64,000 nucleotides of DNA from Saccharomonospora sp. CUA-673 (GCF_001942305.1 NZ_MKKE01000004.1:62001-126000); one strand, 5' to 3'; numbered from the stretch's first letter, positions 8,745 to 19,499 are shown. Notes: generated by a model from the letters alone, not told the origin. Made by a program: numbers and translations.

Positions 8745-9500
8745 CTATGGCGAGGCTAGACGGCGCCCGCCGAGCAACGCGGTTCCGACACGCACACAAC
8801 TCGACCCGTGAGCCACGGCCTGTTCCAGATCTCCGCTCATACCGGCCGATAGTTCCGTCGCGTCGGGATGATCACGCCTCACCCTCGCGTGGGTCTCGGC
8901 GAGTCGCGCGAACGCCGGCTCCGGATCCTGCCCCAACGGGGCCACCGCCATGACTCCCCGCAACCGCAACTGCTCACCCGACCGGGCGATGATGTCGGCG
9001 AGCTGCGGGACGTCCGGCAACGGGCAGCCACCGCGGTGTCCGGCCTCCTCGGGGGCGTCGAGGCTCGCCTGGATGAGCACGTCGAGGGGGCCGGAGCGCT
9101 CGCCGCGTTCCTGGGCGGTGTGGACGGCCTTCGCGAGCGCCTCGGCGAGGCGGGGCGAGTCGACCGACTGGACCTCGTCGGCCCAGCGCACGACGGACTT
9201 GGCCTTGTTGCGCTGCAACCTGCCCACCATGTGCCAGCGCACGGCGGCCTCGGGGCGCAGCCCGGCCAGTTCGTCGGCCTTCGGGCCGGCCTCCTGGTCG
9301 CGGTTCTCGGCGAGGTCGGTCATGCCGAGGTCGCTCAGCAGCGCGGCGTCGGAGGCGGGGAAGGTCTTGGTGACGGCCAGCAGTCGCACCTCGTCGGGGG
9401 CGCGTCCGGCGGCCGCGCAGGCCGCGTCGATGCGGGCGCGAACCTCGGCGAGGGACTCGGCCAGTTCGGCGCGGCGCGCCTGCTCGTCCACCGCGTTCAT
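8745..9500 (-). CDS. yggS: PLP homeostasis protein YggS/PLPBP
   Basis: 251 residues from an ATG at 9500. A single-domain alanine-racemase-like barrel that binds pyridoxal phosphate and buffers its cellular level, without known catalysis. Lys45 in LLAVTKTFPASD is the PLP-binding lysine. MVGRLQRNKAKSVVRW, RLRGVMAVAPLG and SAGMSGDLEQAVAHGSS-CVRVGTALLG are the other conserved blocks, the last binding the phosphate. Its ATG overlaps the stop of pgeF by ATGA, so the two are translationally coupled. Confidence 0.95.
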   Translation of the reverse strand: MNAVDEQARRAELAESLAEVRARIDAACAAAGRAPDEVRLLAVTKTFPASDAALLSDLGMTDLAENRDQEAGPKADELAGLRPEAAVRWHMVGRLQRNKAKSVVRWADEVQSVDSPRLAEALAKAVHTAQERGERSGPLDVLIQASLDAPEEAGHRGGCPLPDVPQLADIIARSGEQLRLRGVMAVAPLGQDPEPAFARLAETHARVRRDHPDATELSAGMSGDLEQAVAHGSSCVRVGTALLGGRRLASP

Positions 9501-10201
9501 GCCTCGATCCAGGTCAGCGCGGCGAGGCGGCCGGAAGGCTGGTCACGGCGATGGCTGAACAGCGTCTCGTCCTCGACGGTGCAGCGCGGGTCGACGCCGA
9601 TCTTGCCGACGTCAAGGTCGGCGAGCTGGCGCCACAGGCCGGCGCGCAGGTCGAGCGCCGCGGTGCCCTTGGAGCTGGTGCAGCGACTGCCCGGCAGGTG
9701 GGCCTCGACGTCGTCGGCCATGTCGGCGGGCACCTCGTAGCAGGATCCGCACACGGACGGTCCGAGCAGCGCCTCGATGCGGGACGGTTCGGCGCCGACG
9801 GACCGCATCGCCTCGATCGCGGCCGGGACGACCCCGACCCGCGCGCCCACGCGTCCGGCGTGCACGGCGGCGACCACGCCGGCCTCGGCGTCGCCGAGCA
9901 GCACGGGCACGCAGTCGGCGACCAGGACGACGGGCACGACGCCCGGGGTCGCGGTGACGAGCGCGTCGGTGGCCTCGGCGGGTTCGGTCTCGGTGCCGTC
10001 GACGATCGTCGCGGTGCGGCCGTGGACCTGTTCCATCCATGCCAGCCGGTCCTCGGTGAGCCCGAGTTCGGTGGCGAGGCGCGCGCGGTTGGCGCGGACG
10101 GCCTCAGGATCGTCGCCGACGTGCAGGCCGAGGTTGAACGTGTCGTACGGGGGCTTCGACCGGCCGCCCGCCCTCGTCGTGATCACGCGCCGGATGCGCA
10201 C
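9497..10201 (-). CDS. pgeF: PgeF/YfiH laccase-domain protein
   Basis: 234 residues from a GTG at 10201. Cu-oxidase_4 (laccase-like) fold. Members include PgeF, which corrects mis-incorporated L-Ser in peptidoglycan precursors in E. coli, and purine-nucleoside-active homologues, so the substrate here is open. Visible markers are the N-terminal TTRAGGRSKPPYDTFNLGLHVGD, the motif WMEQVHG, the metal-site ADCVPVLLGD and VHAGRVG, and the late PSVCGSCYEVP. Position in the ftsZ region fits a cell-wall editing role. The gene ends in a 4-base overlap with yggS. Confidence 0.9.
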   Translation of the reverse strand: MRIRRVITTRAGGRSKPPYDTFNLGLHVGDDPEAVRANRARLATELGLTEDRLAWMEQVHGRTATIVDGTETEPAEATDALVTATPGVVPVVLVADCVPVLLGDAEAGVVAAVHAGRVGARVGVVPAAIEAMRSVGAEPSRIEALLGPSVCGSCYEVPADMADDVEAHLPGSRCTSSKGTAALDLRAGLWRQLADLDVGKIGVDPRCTVEDETLFSHRRDQPSGRLAALTWIEA

Positions 10202-10339
10202 GGATGGGTCCCTTCACTCGAGCCGTCCGCCGAGGGAACATTCGTCGCGCCGAACGCGACCATCGGGCCCTCGGTTGAGCACCCCGAGCTTAGGCCGTCA
10301 CCCCCACACTCCGACCAAAGGGACGTCCGGTCACGGGTG

Positions 10340-11710
10340 TCAGCGGCGCATGAAGGGCGGGACGTCGACCTCGTCGTCGGCCGGGTCCTCGGTGACCGGC
10401 TGGGTGCCGCCGGGCAGGCCCGCCTGCGCGCGGGGCGCGGAGGGCTGTGGCGGCGCCTGACCGGACGCCTGCTTGGGCTGCGGTGTCGGCTGGGCGCTCG
10501 GCACCGGCTGCGCCCCGGCCTGCGGGGCCGAGCCGTTACCGCCGGCAGCGCTGCCACCGGCGTTGCCGGCCGCCCCGTTGCCCGCGGCGCCGTTGCCGGC
10601 CGCACCGTTCTGCGCCTGGATCGGCCCCGTCTGCGCGGCCGGGTTGCCCTGCGGCGCCGGATTGCCCTGGGGCGGCTGGGGCGCCTTGACCTCACCGGCC
10701 TCGGCGCTGGCCGTCGCCCCGGCGGAGGTCAGCGTGCCCGGGTCGAGCTTCTTGTGCGTCGGGGTCCCGGCGTCGAACCCGGCGGCGATCACCGTGACCC
10801 GGACCTCGTCGCCGAGCGAGTCGTCGATGATCGTTCCGAAGATGATGTTCGCCTCGGGGTGCGCCGACTCCTGCACCAGCGACGCCGCCTCGTTGATCTC
10901 GAACAGGCCCAGGTCGGACCCGCCCGCGATCGACAGCAGCGCGCCGTGCGCACCGTCCATGGACGCCTCGAGCAGCGGCGAGTTGATCGCCTTCTCCGCG
11001 GCTTGCACGGCGCGACCCTCACCACGCGCCGAGCCGATACCCATGAGTGCGCTGCCCGCTCCTGACATCACGCTCTTGACGTCGGCGAAGTCGAGGTTGA
11101 TCAAACCCGGCGTGGTGATGAGGTCGGTGATGCCCTGGACACCGGACAGCAGCACCTCGTCGGCCGAGCGGAACGCGTCCATCAGCGAGACGCCGATGTC
11201 GCCGAGCTGCAGCAGCCGGTCGTTGGGGATGACGATGAGCGTGTCGCACTCGTTGCGCAGCTCCTGGATCCCGTCCTCGGCCTGCTTGCCGCGGCGCTTG
11301 CCCTCGAACGAGAACGGCCGCGTGACCACGCCGATCGTCAGCGCGCCGAGCTTGCGGGCGATCTGCGCCACGACCGGCGCACCGCCCGTGCCCGTGCCGC
11401 CACCCTCACCGGCGGTCACGAACACCATGTCGGCGCCCTTGAGGACCTCCTCGATCTCCTCCCGGTGGTCCTCGGCGGCCTGCTGGCCCACCTCGGGTGC
11501 GGCACCCGCACCGAGGCCGCGGGTCAGTTCCCGGCCGATGTCGAGCTTGACGTCCGCGTCGGACATCAGCAATGCCTGGGCATCGGTGTTCACCGCGATG
11601 AACTCGACACCTTTGAGGCCGACCTCGATCATGCGGTTCACGGCGTTCACGCCGCCGCCGCCGATACCGACGACCTTGATCACCGCGAGGTAATTGTGCG
11701 GGGGCGTCAT
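10340..11710 (-). CDS. ftsZ: Cell division GTPase FtsZ
   Basis: 456 residues from an ATG at 11710 with AGGAAGG upstream. Tubulin-like GTPase that forms the Z ring. The nucleotide signature GGGTGTG is at residues 103-109 and the T7 loop ([12 protein letters not shown]) follows normally. The globular core ends near residue 315. The linker is unusually long and low in complexity, with repeated NGAAG and Pro/Gln-rich stretches. The conserved C-terminal peptide [12 protein letters not shown], which contacts SepF and FtsW in actinobacteria, is intact. A candidate promoter lies 69-97 bases upstream. Confidence 0.98.
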   Translation of the reverse strand: MTPPHNYLAVIKVVGIGGGGVNAVNRMIEVGLKGVEFIAVNTDAQALLMSDADVKLDIGRELTRGLGAGAAPEVGQQAAEDHREEIEEVLKGADMVFVTAGEGGGTGTGGAPVVAQIARKLGALTIGVVTRPFSFEGKRRGKQAEDGIQELRNECDTLIVIPNDRLLQLGDIGVSLMDAFRSADEVLLSGVQGITDLITTPGLINLDFADVKSVMSGAGSALMGIGSARGEGRAVQAAEKAINSPLLEASMDGAHGALLSIAGGSDLGLFEINEAASLVQESAHPEANIIFGTIIDDSLGDEVRVTVIAAGFDAGTPTHKKLDPGTLTSAGATASAEAGEVKAPQPPQGNPAPQGNPAAQTGPIQAQNGAAGNGAAGNGAAGNAGGSAAGGNGSAPQAGAQPVPSAQPTPQPKQASGQAPPQPSAPRAQAGLPGGTQPVTEDPADDEVDVPPFMRR

Positions 11711-11778
11711 CGGGTTCGCCTTCCTGATCGTGGTGCTTGTCCCTGGCTCGCTGGATGTCGACCACGGGAAACCCTCAA

Positions 11779-11807
11779 CCTAAACTTGAAGGTTAGACTT
11801 ATGTCAA
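11779..11807 (-). promoter_or_regulatory. Candidate housekeeping promoter for ftsZ
   Basis: Minus strand shows TTGACA (11802-11807), a 17-base spacer and TTTAGG (11779-11784), close to a SigA-type promoter and AT-rich against a roughly 70% GC background. An AACCT/AGGTT inverted repeat spans the spacer and -10 region and could be an operator. It lies about 70 bases before the ftsZ start. Confidence 0.55.
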
Positions 11808-11850
11808 CTACCAACGTTGCGACAGGACGGTAGGCATCACGAGCGTCCGA

Positions 11851-11881
11851 ATCCAGGCGCCACGCCGCGTGTCGCCTGGAT
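11851..11881 (-). terminator. Compact hairpin between ftsQ and ftsZ
   Basis: ATCCAGGCG pairs with CGCCTGGAT, then one mismatch, then CACG with CGTG around a CCG loop: 13 pairs in 31 bases. It lies after the ftsQ stop and upstream of the ftsZ promoter. There is no T tract, so attenuator, processing site or terminator are all possible. Confidence 0.45.
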
Positions 11882-11951
11882 GTTTACGCCACAATCCCGG
11901 ACACCCCGACCCACTCCCGACCCGGGACCGCTTGTCCCCCAAGGAAATGAC

Positions 11952-12047
11952 ATGCGCGTCCACGACGCTCGCGGCATTCGTGTCCACGACGCTCGCGACA
12001 TGCGCGTCTACGACGCGGCGGGCATACGTGTCTACGACACGGTCGGC
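11952..12047. repeat. Four-copy 24-bp tandem repeat overlapping the ftsQ stop
   Basis: Four adjacent 24-bp units start at 11952, 11976, 12000 and 12024, each with a core close to CGTSYACGACGC (S = C or G, Y = C or T). The fourth unit includes the last ftsQ codons and its TAG stop (12032-12034). Units alternate ATGCGCGT and ATNCGTGT starts, so the higher-order period is 48. There are no unique spacers, so it is not CRISPR. Units contain short self-complementary GTCGTGGAC-type elements. Similar arrays read as spurious SWT-rich peptides in actinobacterial annotations (recollection, not checked). Confidence 0.85.
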
Positions 12048-12874
12048 AGTTCGGGACTCGACACGTCGTAGGTCTTGCCGTCGCGTGTCATGAGCGCACC
12101 GAGCACCTGCGCCTTGCGTTCACTGTCGTCGGCATTGCCCCAGCGCACCGTCTTGCCGCTGCGCAGGGTGAACTCCACGCTGCCCGGCGTCTCGGCGCGC
12201 CACTCCGTCACCCGCGCCGCCAGATCCTCCGGCAACGCCTCCCGCACCTGGATCACGGCCCGCGTCTCCGGATTGTTCGGGGCCACTTCGGACAGTGAGA
12301 ACTCGGGAAGTCCTTGCGGGGGCTCGGAAATCTCCTTGTACACCACGCCGCCGACGTCGACGAGGTACAGCTGCGAACCGGTGTCGTACACGCCCGCGGG
12401 CGTGCGTTCGGTGACGGCGATCTCGACGGTCGACGGCAACGACCGCGACACGTCCACCGTGGCGATGCCGGGAATCTCGGCCACGCGCTCGGCGATCGCG
12501 CCGGTGTCGAGTCGCAACATCGGCCGCAGATCCGGAACCTGGGCCCGATCCAGAATCTGTTCCTCCGGAACGTCGCGCGCACCGGCGACCTCCACCGACC
12601 GGACACCGAGCAGCGACGTGAACAACAGGACGTAGGCCAACCCGACGACCGTCACCACGCTGAGCACCGCGATCCACCGCCGCCGCAACACCCGCCCGCG
12701 CGAGGCCACATCCCCCTTGGGAACGGCGGGTTTCGGCACGCGCCGCCGGTCCCGACCACCGCCACGGCGCCGGAAGGACAGGCGGCGCAGCAACGGAACC
12801 CGGCGGCGCGACGACGTGCGGCGGGAACGGGCGCGCCCGTTCCCGCGTCCGCCGCGGCTCTGCCTGGTCACCAT
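12032..12874 (-). CDS. ftsQ: Cell division protein FtsQ
   Basis: 280 residues. Bitopic divisome protein linking the cytoplasmic and periplasmic parts. The N-terminal 65 residues are strongly basic (arginine-rich), then a single transmembrane helix at about 68-88 (AVLSVVTVVGLAYVLLFTSLL). A POTRA domain follows (VRSVEVAGARDVPEEQILDRAQV) and then the beta domain with IPGIATVDVSRSLPSTVEIAVTERTPAGVYD. Its last five codons and TAG stop fall inside the 24-bp repeat array. murC ends 35 bases before its start. Confidence 0.95.
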   Translation of the reverse strand: MVTRQSRGGRGNGRARSRRTSSRRRVPLLRRLSFRRRGGGRDRRRVPKPAVPKGDVASRGRVLRRRWIAVLSVVTVVGLAYVLLFTSLLGVRSVEVAGARDVPEEQILDRAQVPDLRPMLRLDTGAIAERVAEIPGIATVDVSRSLPSTVEIAVTERTPAGVYDTGSQLYLVDVGGVVYKEISEPPQGLPEFSLSEVAPNNPETRAVIQVREALPEDLAARVTEWRAETPGSVEFTLRSGKTVRWGNADDSERKAQVLGALMTRDGKTYDVSSPELPTVS

Positions 12875-12909
12875 GCCGTCACCTCCCGCCTCGGTCGCCT
12901 CGGCGGTCG

Positions 12910-14331
12910 TCAGCGCCGGCGGTCGAGCTCGGCGAGGATCTCCGGGCCGAGCTGCGTCACGTCGCCTGCGCCCATCGTGACGAGCAGGTCGCCGGGCTTG
13001 ACCAGGTCGGCGGCGAGCGTCGACGCCCGGTCGAACGCCGGCTCGTAGTGCACGGTGGCGCCGGTGATGCGTTCGGCGATCAGTTCGCCGGTCACACCCG
13101 GTTTCGGTTCCTCCCGCGCGCCGTAGACGTCGAGGAGGATGACCTCGTCGGCCAGGCCGAGCGCGGCGGCGAACTCGTCGGCGAACGCCTCGGTGCGCGA
13201 GTACAGGTGCGGCTGGAACACCACGACGACCCGGCCGTCGTGCGCGGCGTGCCGCACGGCGCGCAGCTGCGCGTCGACCTCGGTGGGGTGGTGCGCGTAG
13301 TCGTCGTACACGCGCACGTCGCCGGCCCTGCCCTTGAACTCGAACCGCCTCCGCACGCCGCCGAACACGGCGAGCCCGGCCAGCAGCCCCTCCAGCGGGG
13401 CGCCGAGTTCGAGTCCGGCCAGCAGGGCCGCGACGGCGTTGAACGCCATGTGCTCGCCGGGCACGGTCACCCGCACCTCGAGCTCCTCACCGCCGAGGGC
13501 GAGCCGCACGGTGCCGCCCTCGTCGGCGGGCGCGTAGGACACGACGCGCGCGTCGTGCTCCCCTGTCGCCGACCGTCCGTAGCGCAGCACGCGCACGCCC
13601 GCGGTCTCGGCGCGTTCGGCCAGTTCGGCGGCCGCCGCGTCGTCGGCGCACACCACGAGCGCGCCGCCGGGCGAGATCCGGTCGACGAACTCGCTGAACA
13701 CCGACACGTAGGCCTCGACGGTGCCGTGGTGGTCGAGGTGGTCGGGTTCGACGTTGGTCACCACGGCGACGTCGGGGGTGTAGCTGAGGAACGAGCCGTC
13801 GCTCTCGTCGGCCTCGGCGACGAACAGTCCGCCCTCGCCGTGGTGGGCGTTGGCGCCGGACTCGTTGAGGTCGCCGCCGATGGCGAACGACGGGTCGAGG
13901 CGGCAGTGCTGCAGCGCCACGGTGAGCATCGATGTCGTGGACGTCTTGCCGTGCGTCCCGGCGATGCAGGCGACGCGGTGGCCCTCCATCAGCGCGGCGA
14001 GCGCCTCGGCGCGGTGCAGCACGGGGATGCCGCGCTCGCGGGCCGCGACGAGCTCGGGGTTGTCCTCCCTGATCGCGGTCGAGACGACCACGGCCGTCGG
14101 CTCGGCGCCGCTCAGCAGGAGGTTCTCCGCCGCCTGCTCGACGGCGATGTGCGCGCCCTGCGCCCGCAGGGTGAGGAATGCGCGCGATTCCTTGGCGTCC
14201 GAACCGGACACCTGCGCACCGCGCGCCAGCAGGATGCGGCCGATGCCGCTCATCCCCGCGCCGCCGATGCCGATGAGGTGCGCGCGTCCGAGAATCTCGG
14301 GCAGTTCCGCCGCCGGTGTCTGCTCAGCCAT
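12910..14331 (-). CDS. murC: UDP-MurNAc:L-alanine ligase MurC
   Basis: About 473 residues. Adds L-Ala to UDP-MurNAc in the cytoplasm using [19 protein letters not shown] binds [12 protein letters not shown] near residue 125 is the ATP P-loop, and DYAHHPTEV and QPHLYSRT are Mur-ligase motifs. I prefer the ATG at 14331 ([14 protein letters not shown]) because GGCGGAGCAG precedes it and its N-terminal length matches mycobacterial MurC; a start at 14373 adds 14 residues. It overlaps the end of murG by 8 bases. This is the only intact mur ligase in the window. Confidence 0.96.
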   Translation of the reverse strand: MAEQTPAAELPEILGRAHLIGIGGAGMSGIGRILLARGAQVSGSDAKESRAFLTLRAQGAHIAVEQAAENLLLSGAEPTAVVVSTAIREDNPELVAARERGIPVLHRAEALAALMEGHRVACIAGTHGKTSTTSMLTVALQHCRLDPSFAIGGDLNESGANAHHGEGGLFVAEADESDGSFLSYTPDVAVVTNVEPDHLDHHGTVEAYVSVFSEFVDRISPGGALVVCADDAAAAELAERAETAGVRVLRYGRSATGEHDARVVSYAPADEGGTVRLALGGEELEVRVTVPGEHMAFNAVAALLAGLELGAPLEGLLAGLAVFGGVRRRFEFKGRAGDVRVYDDYAHHPTEVDAQLRAVRHAAHDGRVVVVFQPHLYSRTEAFADEFAAALGLADEVILLDVYGAREEPKPGVTGELIAERITGATVHYEPAFDRASTLAADLVKPGDLLVTMGAGDVTQLGPEILAELDRRR

Positions 14332-15492
14332 CTGCTCCGCCTCGGACGTCTCCGTCACTGTCTCCGCTGCCATGTCCGCCGGCCTCCAGAACCATCCTGG
14401 CCAATGTCTCGTCGGCCTCGCCGTGACCGAGGCCGACGGCTGCCGCGCTCATTTTCGCGAGCCGCTCGGAGTCGGTCGCCAGCGGGATGACCCGCTCGGC
14501 CACGTACTCCGGCGTCAGCTCGTGGTCCTGCACCAGCAGGCCCGCGCCCACGCGCACCGCCGGTTCGACGTTGAGGGCCTGCTCGCCGTTGCCGTGCGGC
14601 AGGGGGACGAACACCGACGGCAGTCCGACCGCGGACACCTCCGCGACGGTCATCGCACCCGACCGGCACAGCACCAGGTCTGCCGCGGCGTAGGCGAGGT
14701 CCATGCGTTCGAGGTAGGGCACCGGCACGTACGGCGGGGCGTCGGGGAACTCGCGCACCGCGACCGTGTTCTTCGGCCCGTGCGCGTGCAGCACCCCCAC
14801 GCCGGCCTCGGCGAACGCCTGCGCAGCGCCCGAGGTTGCCTCGTTGATCGACCGCGCGCCTGCGAGCCGCCGAACGCGAGAACGGTCGGCGCGTCCGGGT
14901 CGAGGCCGAAGTGGGCGCGCGCCTCGGCGCGCAGTGCGGCTCGGTCCAGCGAGGTGATCGAGTGGCGCAGCGGGATGCCGACGACCTCGGCGCCGGGCAG
15001 CGGCGTGCCGGGCACGGCGGCGGCGACCTTCGCGGCGAAGCGGGCGCCGACCTTGTTGGCGATGCCCGGGTGCTTGTTGGCCTCGTGCACGACGATCGGC
15101 ACCCGTCCCCTGGCCGCGAGGTAGGCGGGCAGCGACACGTAGCCGCCGAAGCCGACGACGACGTCCGCGCCCACGCGATCGAGGACCTCCCTGGTGCGCT
15201 TCACCGATTCGCGCACCTTCAACGGCAGCCGCAGCAGCTCGGGGGTGGGTTTGCGCGGCATGGGCACCGGCGGGATGAGTTCGAGCGGATATCCGCGCTC
15301 GGGCACGAGCGTGGTCTCGAGGCCGCGTTCGGTTCCCAACGCGACCACGGTGGCGTCCGGGCGCAGCCGGGTGACCGCGTCGGCCAGTGCCATCGCGGGC
15401 TCGATGTGTCCCGCCGTGCCGCCGCCTGCGACCACGACGGTCGGTGCCTTGCGTGCCGGTGCCTTCTCCGCCCCGGTGTCGGGCTGGCTCAC
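14324..15492 (-). CDS. murG: Lipid II synthase MurG (frame break in assembly)
   Basis: Peripheral membrane GT28 glycosyltransferase adding GlcNAc to lipid I. Starts at a GTG at 15492 with a 4-base overlap with the expected ftsW stop. The N-domain shows [20 protein letters not shown], then [16 protein letters not shown] and [12 protein letters not shown]. The C-domain shows [20 protein letters not shown] then [15 protein letters not shown], which binds UDP-GlcNAc. The frame breaks at about 14859, where one G is missing from a GGC codon. Restoring it gives the canonical [20 protein letters not shown] join and about 389 residues. Confidence 0.95.
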
Positions 15493-17028
15493 CTGCGTCC
15501 TCTCCGTGTCGTTCGACTGGCTCCCGTGGACCGGTCCGGCCCCCGCCGGCGTTCCCCGGTGCGCCCGGTGTCCGTCCGGGCGCGCGACCGTACTCCGGTG
15601 CCGACTTGCGTCGTTCGGGGACCGAGGCGGAGCGCGCGCCGCGCGGTGCGGGACGTCCCCCGCCCTGGCCACGCGGGCCGCCACGCTGCCGGTGCCGCTG
15701 CGGCGGCTCGCGACCGGCGGCTGGTACGGCTCCGGTGCGGGCAACCGCAGCAGACGACCGAACTTACCCGGCCCCTGGCTGCGCAGCGCCGCGACGGCCT
15801 CGGGTTCGTGTCGCGCGCAGTTGGCCAGCAGGCCGAGCAGGAGCATCGTCATCAGCAACGACGTGCCGCCGTAGGAGATCAGCGGCAGGGTCAGGCCCGT
15901 GATGGGCAGCAGGCCGACGACGTAGCCGATGTTGATGGCGGCGTGCGACACGCACGAGACCGTCAGGGTTCCGGCGACGATCCGGATCCACGGGTCCAGG
16001 TTACGCACCGCGATCCGCATGCCCACGAAGGCCAGCAGGCCGTACAGGCCGATGACGACCAGGCAGCCCACGAAGCCCAGTTCCTCGCCCACGAGGGCGA
16101 AGATGAAGTCGTGTTCGACGTTCGGCAGGTACATCCACTTGGACTGGCCCTGGCCGAGTCCCTTGCCGAACAGGCCGCCGTCGGCGAGGGCGTACAGGGC
16201 CTGGCTGGCCTGCAGTCCCTTGCCCTGCGGGTCCGAGCCCGGGTTGAGGAACGTCATCACCCGGTCGAGGCGGTAGTCGGCGGTGAGCGCGAGGACGACG
16301 GCGGCGGCGACGCCCGCGCCGGCGATCACGGCGAAGAGCCGTTTGGCCGCCCCGGCGAACCACAGCAGCGAGACGAGGATGATGCCGAGCGGGATCGTGC
16401 TGCCGAGGTCGGGCTGGGCCAGCACGAGCGCGCACATGAGCAGCGCCACGGGCAGCAGCGGCACGAGCAGGTGCCGCCACTGGTGGAGCACGTTCTGCTT
16501 GGTCACGAGGATGTGCGCGCCCCACAGGACCAACATGACCTTGGCGACCTCGACGGGCTGCACCGAGATCGGGCCGATCACGAACCAGCGCTGCGAACCC
16601 TCCTGCTCGTCACCGAGCGGTGTGAGCACCAGCGCGAGCAGGACGATTGAGACGGCCAGCGCCGGGTTCGACCACGAACGCACCGTCGGCAGCGGGAGCC
16701 GTAACCCGATCCAGAACACGACGAGCCCGATGAGCAGGAACACGAGGTGCCGCTGGAACACCGCGTACACGCTGCCCGCGTCGTCGGGGTTGTAGGAGAT
16801 GACCGACGACGAGGACAGCACCATCACGACGCCGATCACGGCCAGCAGGCCGGTGACCGCGAGGATGAGGTGGAAGTCGGCCAGCGGACGTGAGAGCCAC
16901 GCCGTCAACGCGGTGCGGACGGCCTTCAGGCCCCGTTCGGCTCGCGTCTTCCGGCCTTCCCCACTCCCGTCGCCGCCCCGCCGCGCAGGGCCGCCGGAAC
17001 CGGACCTGGTGTCGTCAACCGCCGTCAC
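15489..17028 (-). CDS. ftsW: Septal SEDS glycosyltransferase FtsW (C-terminus uncertain)
   Basis: Multi-pass SEDS protein that polymerises septal peptidoglycan with a class B PBP. Starts at the ATG at 17028, 14 bases inside the end of murD. About ten TM helices are visible, with SEDS motifs [48 protein letters not shown] and [16 protein letters not shown]. As given, the frame runs without a stop into murG. If one G is restored in each of two five-base runs (15657-15661 and 15540-15544), the tail becomes [17 protein letters not shown]... and stops at TGA 15489-15491, overlapping the murG GTG as GTGA. Corrected length is about 513. Confidence 0.93.
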
Positions 17029-18410
17029 CGAGTCGTTCCCGTCTCAACGCGTCCACGGCTGCCGTGAACGCATCGCCCCTCGCGGCGTAGTCGCGGAACA
17101 TGTCCAGCGACGCCGCTGCAGGGGCCAGCACCACCGAGTCGCCCGCCTTCGCGAGCGCGTGAGCTGCGTTCACCGCCGATGTCATGGGATCATGCTCTCC
17201 CGGATCGACGCGTGTGAGGGGAATATCGGGCGCGTGTCGCGCAACAGCGGCGGCGATCACGTCGGCGTCGGCCCCGAGCAGGACCACGCCGCGTAACCGC
17301 GGGGCCACGCCCGCGACGAGTTCGTCGACGGACGCGCCCTTCAGTTGGCCGCCTGCGACCCACACGACGCCGTCCTGCGCGAGCAGCGATCCTGCGGCGG
17401 CGTGCGGGTTGGTGGCCTTGGAGTCGTTGACGTAGCGCACCCCGTCGACGTCGCCGACGACGACGGCGCGGTGGGCGCCGGGGCTGAAGGTGCGCAGGCC
17501 CTCGGCGATCGCGGCCGACGGGGCGCCGTGGGCGCGGGCGAGCGCGGCGGCGGCGAGCGCGTTGGCGACGTTGTGCGGGCCGATGGGGCGGATGTCGGCG
17601 AGCGTGGCCAGTTCCTCGGCGCCCTGCACCGGGTCGGCGACGTAGGCGCGGTCGACGAGCAGGTCCTCGACGATGCCCAGCTCGCCGGGGCGGGGCGTGT
17701 CGAGGCGGAAGCCGACGCGGCGGGCCCGGCGGGGGCGTACTCGTCGGCGAGGCGCTGCGACCAGGCCTCGCCCGCGTTGTGCACGACGGTGCCGGCGCGC
17801 GCGTGCACGGTGCCCTTGGCCGCGGCGTAGGCGTCGAGGCCACCGTGCCAGTCGAGGTGGTCCTCGGCGACGTTGAGCACGACGGACGCGCGCGGGGCGA
17901 GCGTGCTGGACCAGTGCAGTTGGAAGCTCGACAGTTCGACGGCCAGCACGTCGTGTCCGGCGCGGACGGCGTCGAGGACGGCGAAGCCGACGTTGCCGCA
18001 GGCCACGGCGTCGGCGCGCCGGCGCGCAGCATCGATTCGAGCATGCCGACGGTCGTGGTCTTGCCGTTGGTGCCGGTGACGACGAGCCAGGCGGGCGGGC
18101 GCTCCCGTTCCTGGCCGAGCCGCCAGGCCAGTTCGACGTCGCCGATGATCTCGATGCCGGCCTCGGCGGCGGCGACGAGCAGCGGCGCGGTGGGCCGCCA
18201 GCCGGGGCTGGTGACGACGAGTTCGGTGCCCGCGGGCGGGGTGTCGAGGCCGGGGGCCAGCGTGGCGCCGAGGCCGTCGAGTTCGGCGAGCCGGTCGGCG
18301 TTGCCGTCGGTGACGGTGACGTGGGCGCCCAGTTCGGTGAGCGCCTCCGTCACGGATCTGCCGGTCACCCCTGCGCCGGCGACCAGCACGCGGGTTGCAG
18401 CCAGCTTCAC
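17015..18410 (-). CDS. murD: UDP-MurNAc-L-Ala:D-Glu ligase MurD (two frame breaks)
   Basis: ATP-dependent ligase adding D-Glu. ATG at 18410 ([24 protein letters not shown]). The P-loop [12 protein letters not shown] is near residue 115. [11 protein letters not shown] and [11 protein letters not shown] lie in the middle frame, and [20 protein letters not shown] and [12 protein letters not shown] in the last frame. One base appears missing near 18011-18020 and another near 17721-17735. With both restored the protein is about 465 residues, normal for the family. The dcw context and essential role argue for sequence error rather than a pseudogene. Confidence 0.93.
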
Positions 18411-18413
18411 GGA

Positions 18414-19499
18414 TCAGCCCCCGCCGAGTCCGAGCTGTTCACTGTAGAACAGGCCGAGGCCGAACATGCAGCACACGGCGGCGAGCAGCCAGAACCGGAT
18501 GATCACGGTGGTTTCGGCCCAGCCGGCGAGTTCGAAGTGGTGATGGAACGGCGCCATGCGGAACAGGCGTTTGCCGGTGGTGCGGAACACAGCGATCTGC
18601 AGGACGACCGAGACCATCTCGACGACGAACAGACCGCCGATGACGATGGCGAGCAGTTCGGTCTTGGTGGTCATGGACAGACCGGCGATGAGACCACCGA
18701 GGGCGAGCGAGCCGGTGTCGCCCATGAAGATCTTCGCCGGTGCCGCGTTCCACCAGAGGAACCCGACGCACGCGCCTGCGGCGGCTGCGGCGACGACGGC
18801 CAGGTCGAGCGGGTCACGCACGTCGTAGCAGGCGGCCTGGGGCGTTTCGACGCAGCTGAGCCGGGCCTGCCAGAAGGCGATGACGACGTAGGTCACGAGC
18901 ACCATCGCGCCGGCGCCGCCGGCGAGGCCGTCGAGCCCGTCGGTGAAGTTCACCGCGTTCGACCATGCCGAGATCAGCAGGTAGCAGAACAGGATGAACA
19001 CGGGGATCGGGAAGAAGATCAGCGACAGGTCGCGCACGTACGACAGGTGCTGCGAGGCCGGGGTGAGTCCGTGCTCGTCGGCGAACTGCAGCACCAGGAT
19101 GCCGAAGATGACCGCGACGACGAGCTGTCCGACGAGTTTGGCGGTCTTGTTCAGGCCCAGGTTGCGCTGTTTGCGGATCTTGATGAAGTCGTCGAGGAAT
19201 CCGACGATGCCCAGTCCGACGGCCAGGAACAGCACGAGCAGCCCGGATGCGGTGGGTCCTGAGTTCGTCGAGTCGCGAATCAGGTCGACGAGGTGCGCCA
19301 CGAAGTAGGCGACGACCATCGCGACGATGATCGCGACGCCGCCCATGGTCGGCGTGCCGCGTTTGGACTGGTGGCCCTGCGGGCCCTCCTCGCGGATCTC
19401 CTGCCCGAAGCCCTGCCTCGAGAACACCCGGATGAGGTAGGGGGTCAGCAGGATGGAGATCAGCAGCCCCACCGAGGCTGCGATCAGGATGCTGATCAC
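18414..19499 (-). CDS. mraY: Phospho-MurNAc-pentapeptide translocase MraY
   Basis: 361 residues, about ten TM helices. Transfers phospho-MurNAc-pentapeptide to undecaprenyl phosphate, making lipid I. Starts at the GTG at 19499 ([20 protein letters not shown]), whose GTGA overlaps the murF stop; a longer frame to 19550 is not supported. Signatures include [24 protein letters not shown] (catalytic Asp pair), [25 protein letters not shown] and [15 protein letters not shown]. Only 3 bases separate it from murD. No frame break here. Confidence 0.97.
   Translation of the reverse strand: MISILIAASVGLLISILLTPYLIRVFSRQGFGQEIREEGPQGHQSKRGTPTMGGVAIIVAMVVAYFVAHLVDLIRDSTNSGPTASGLLVLFLAVGLGIVGFLDDFIKIRKQRNLGLNKTAKLVGQLVVAVIFGILVLQFADEHGLTPASQHLSYVRDLSLIFFPIPVFILFCYLLISAWSNAVNFTDGLDGLAGGAGAMVLVTYVVIAFWQARLSCVETPQAACYDVRDPLDLAVVAAAAAGACVGFLWWNAAPAKIFMGDTGSLALGGLIAGLSMTTKTELLAIVIGGLFVVEMVSVVLQIAVFRTTGKRLFRMAPFHHHFELAGWAETTVIIRFWLLAAVCCMFGLGLFYSEQLGLGGG

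Noticed and set aside
11817..12071. Plus-strand ORF with repeated RVHDARG peptides
   Set aside because: Caused by the 24-bp DNA repeat whose period keeps all frames open; no ribosome site, and it opposes ftsQ.
14650..17028. FtsW-MurG fusion protein of 792 residues
   Set aside because: The murG end is truncated in this frame and the junction is explained by missing bases; a GTGA overlap is restored on correction.
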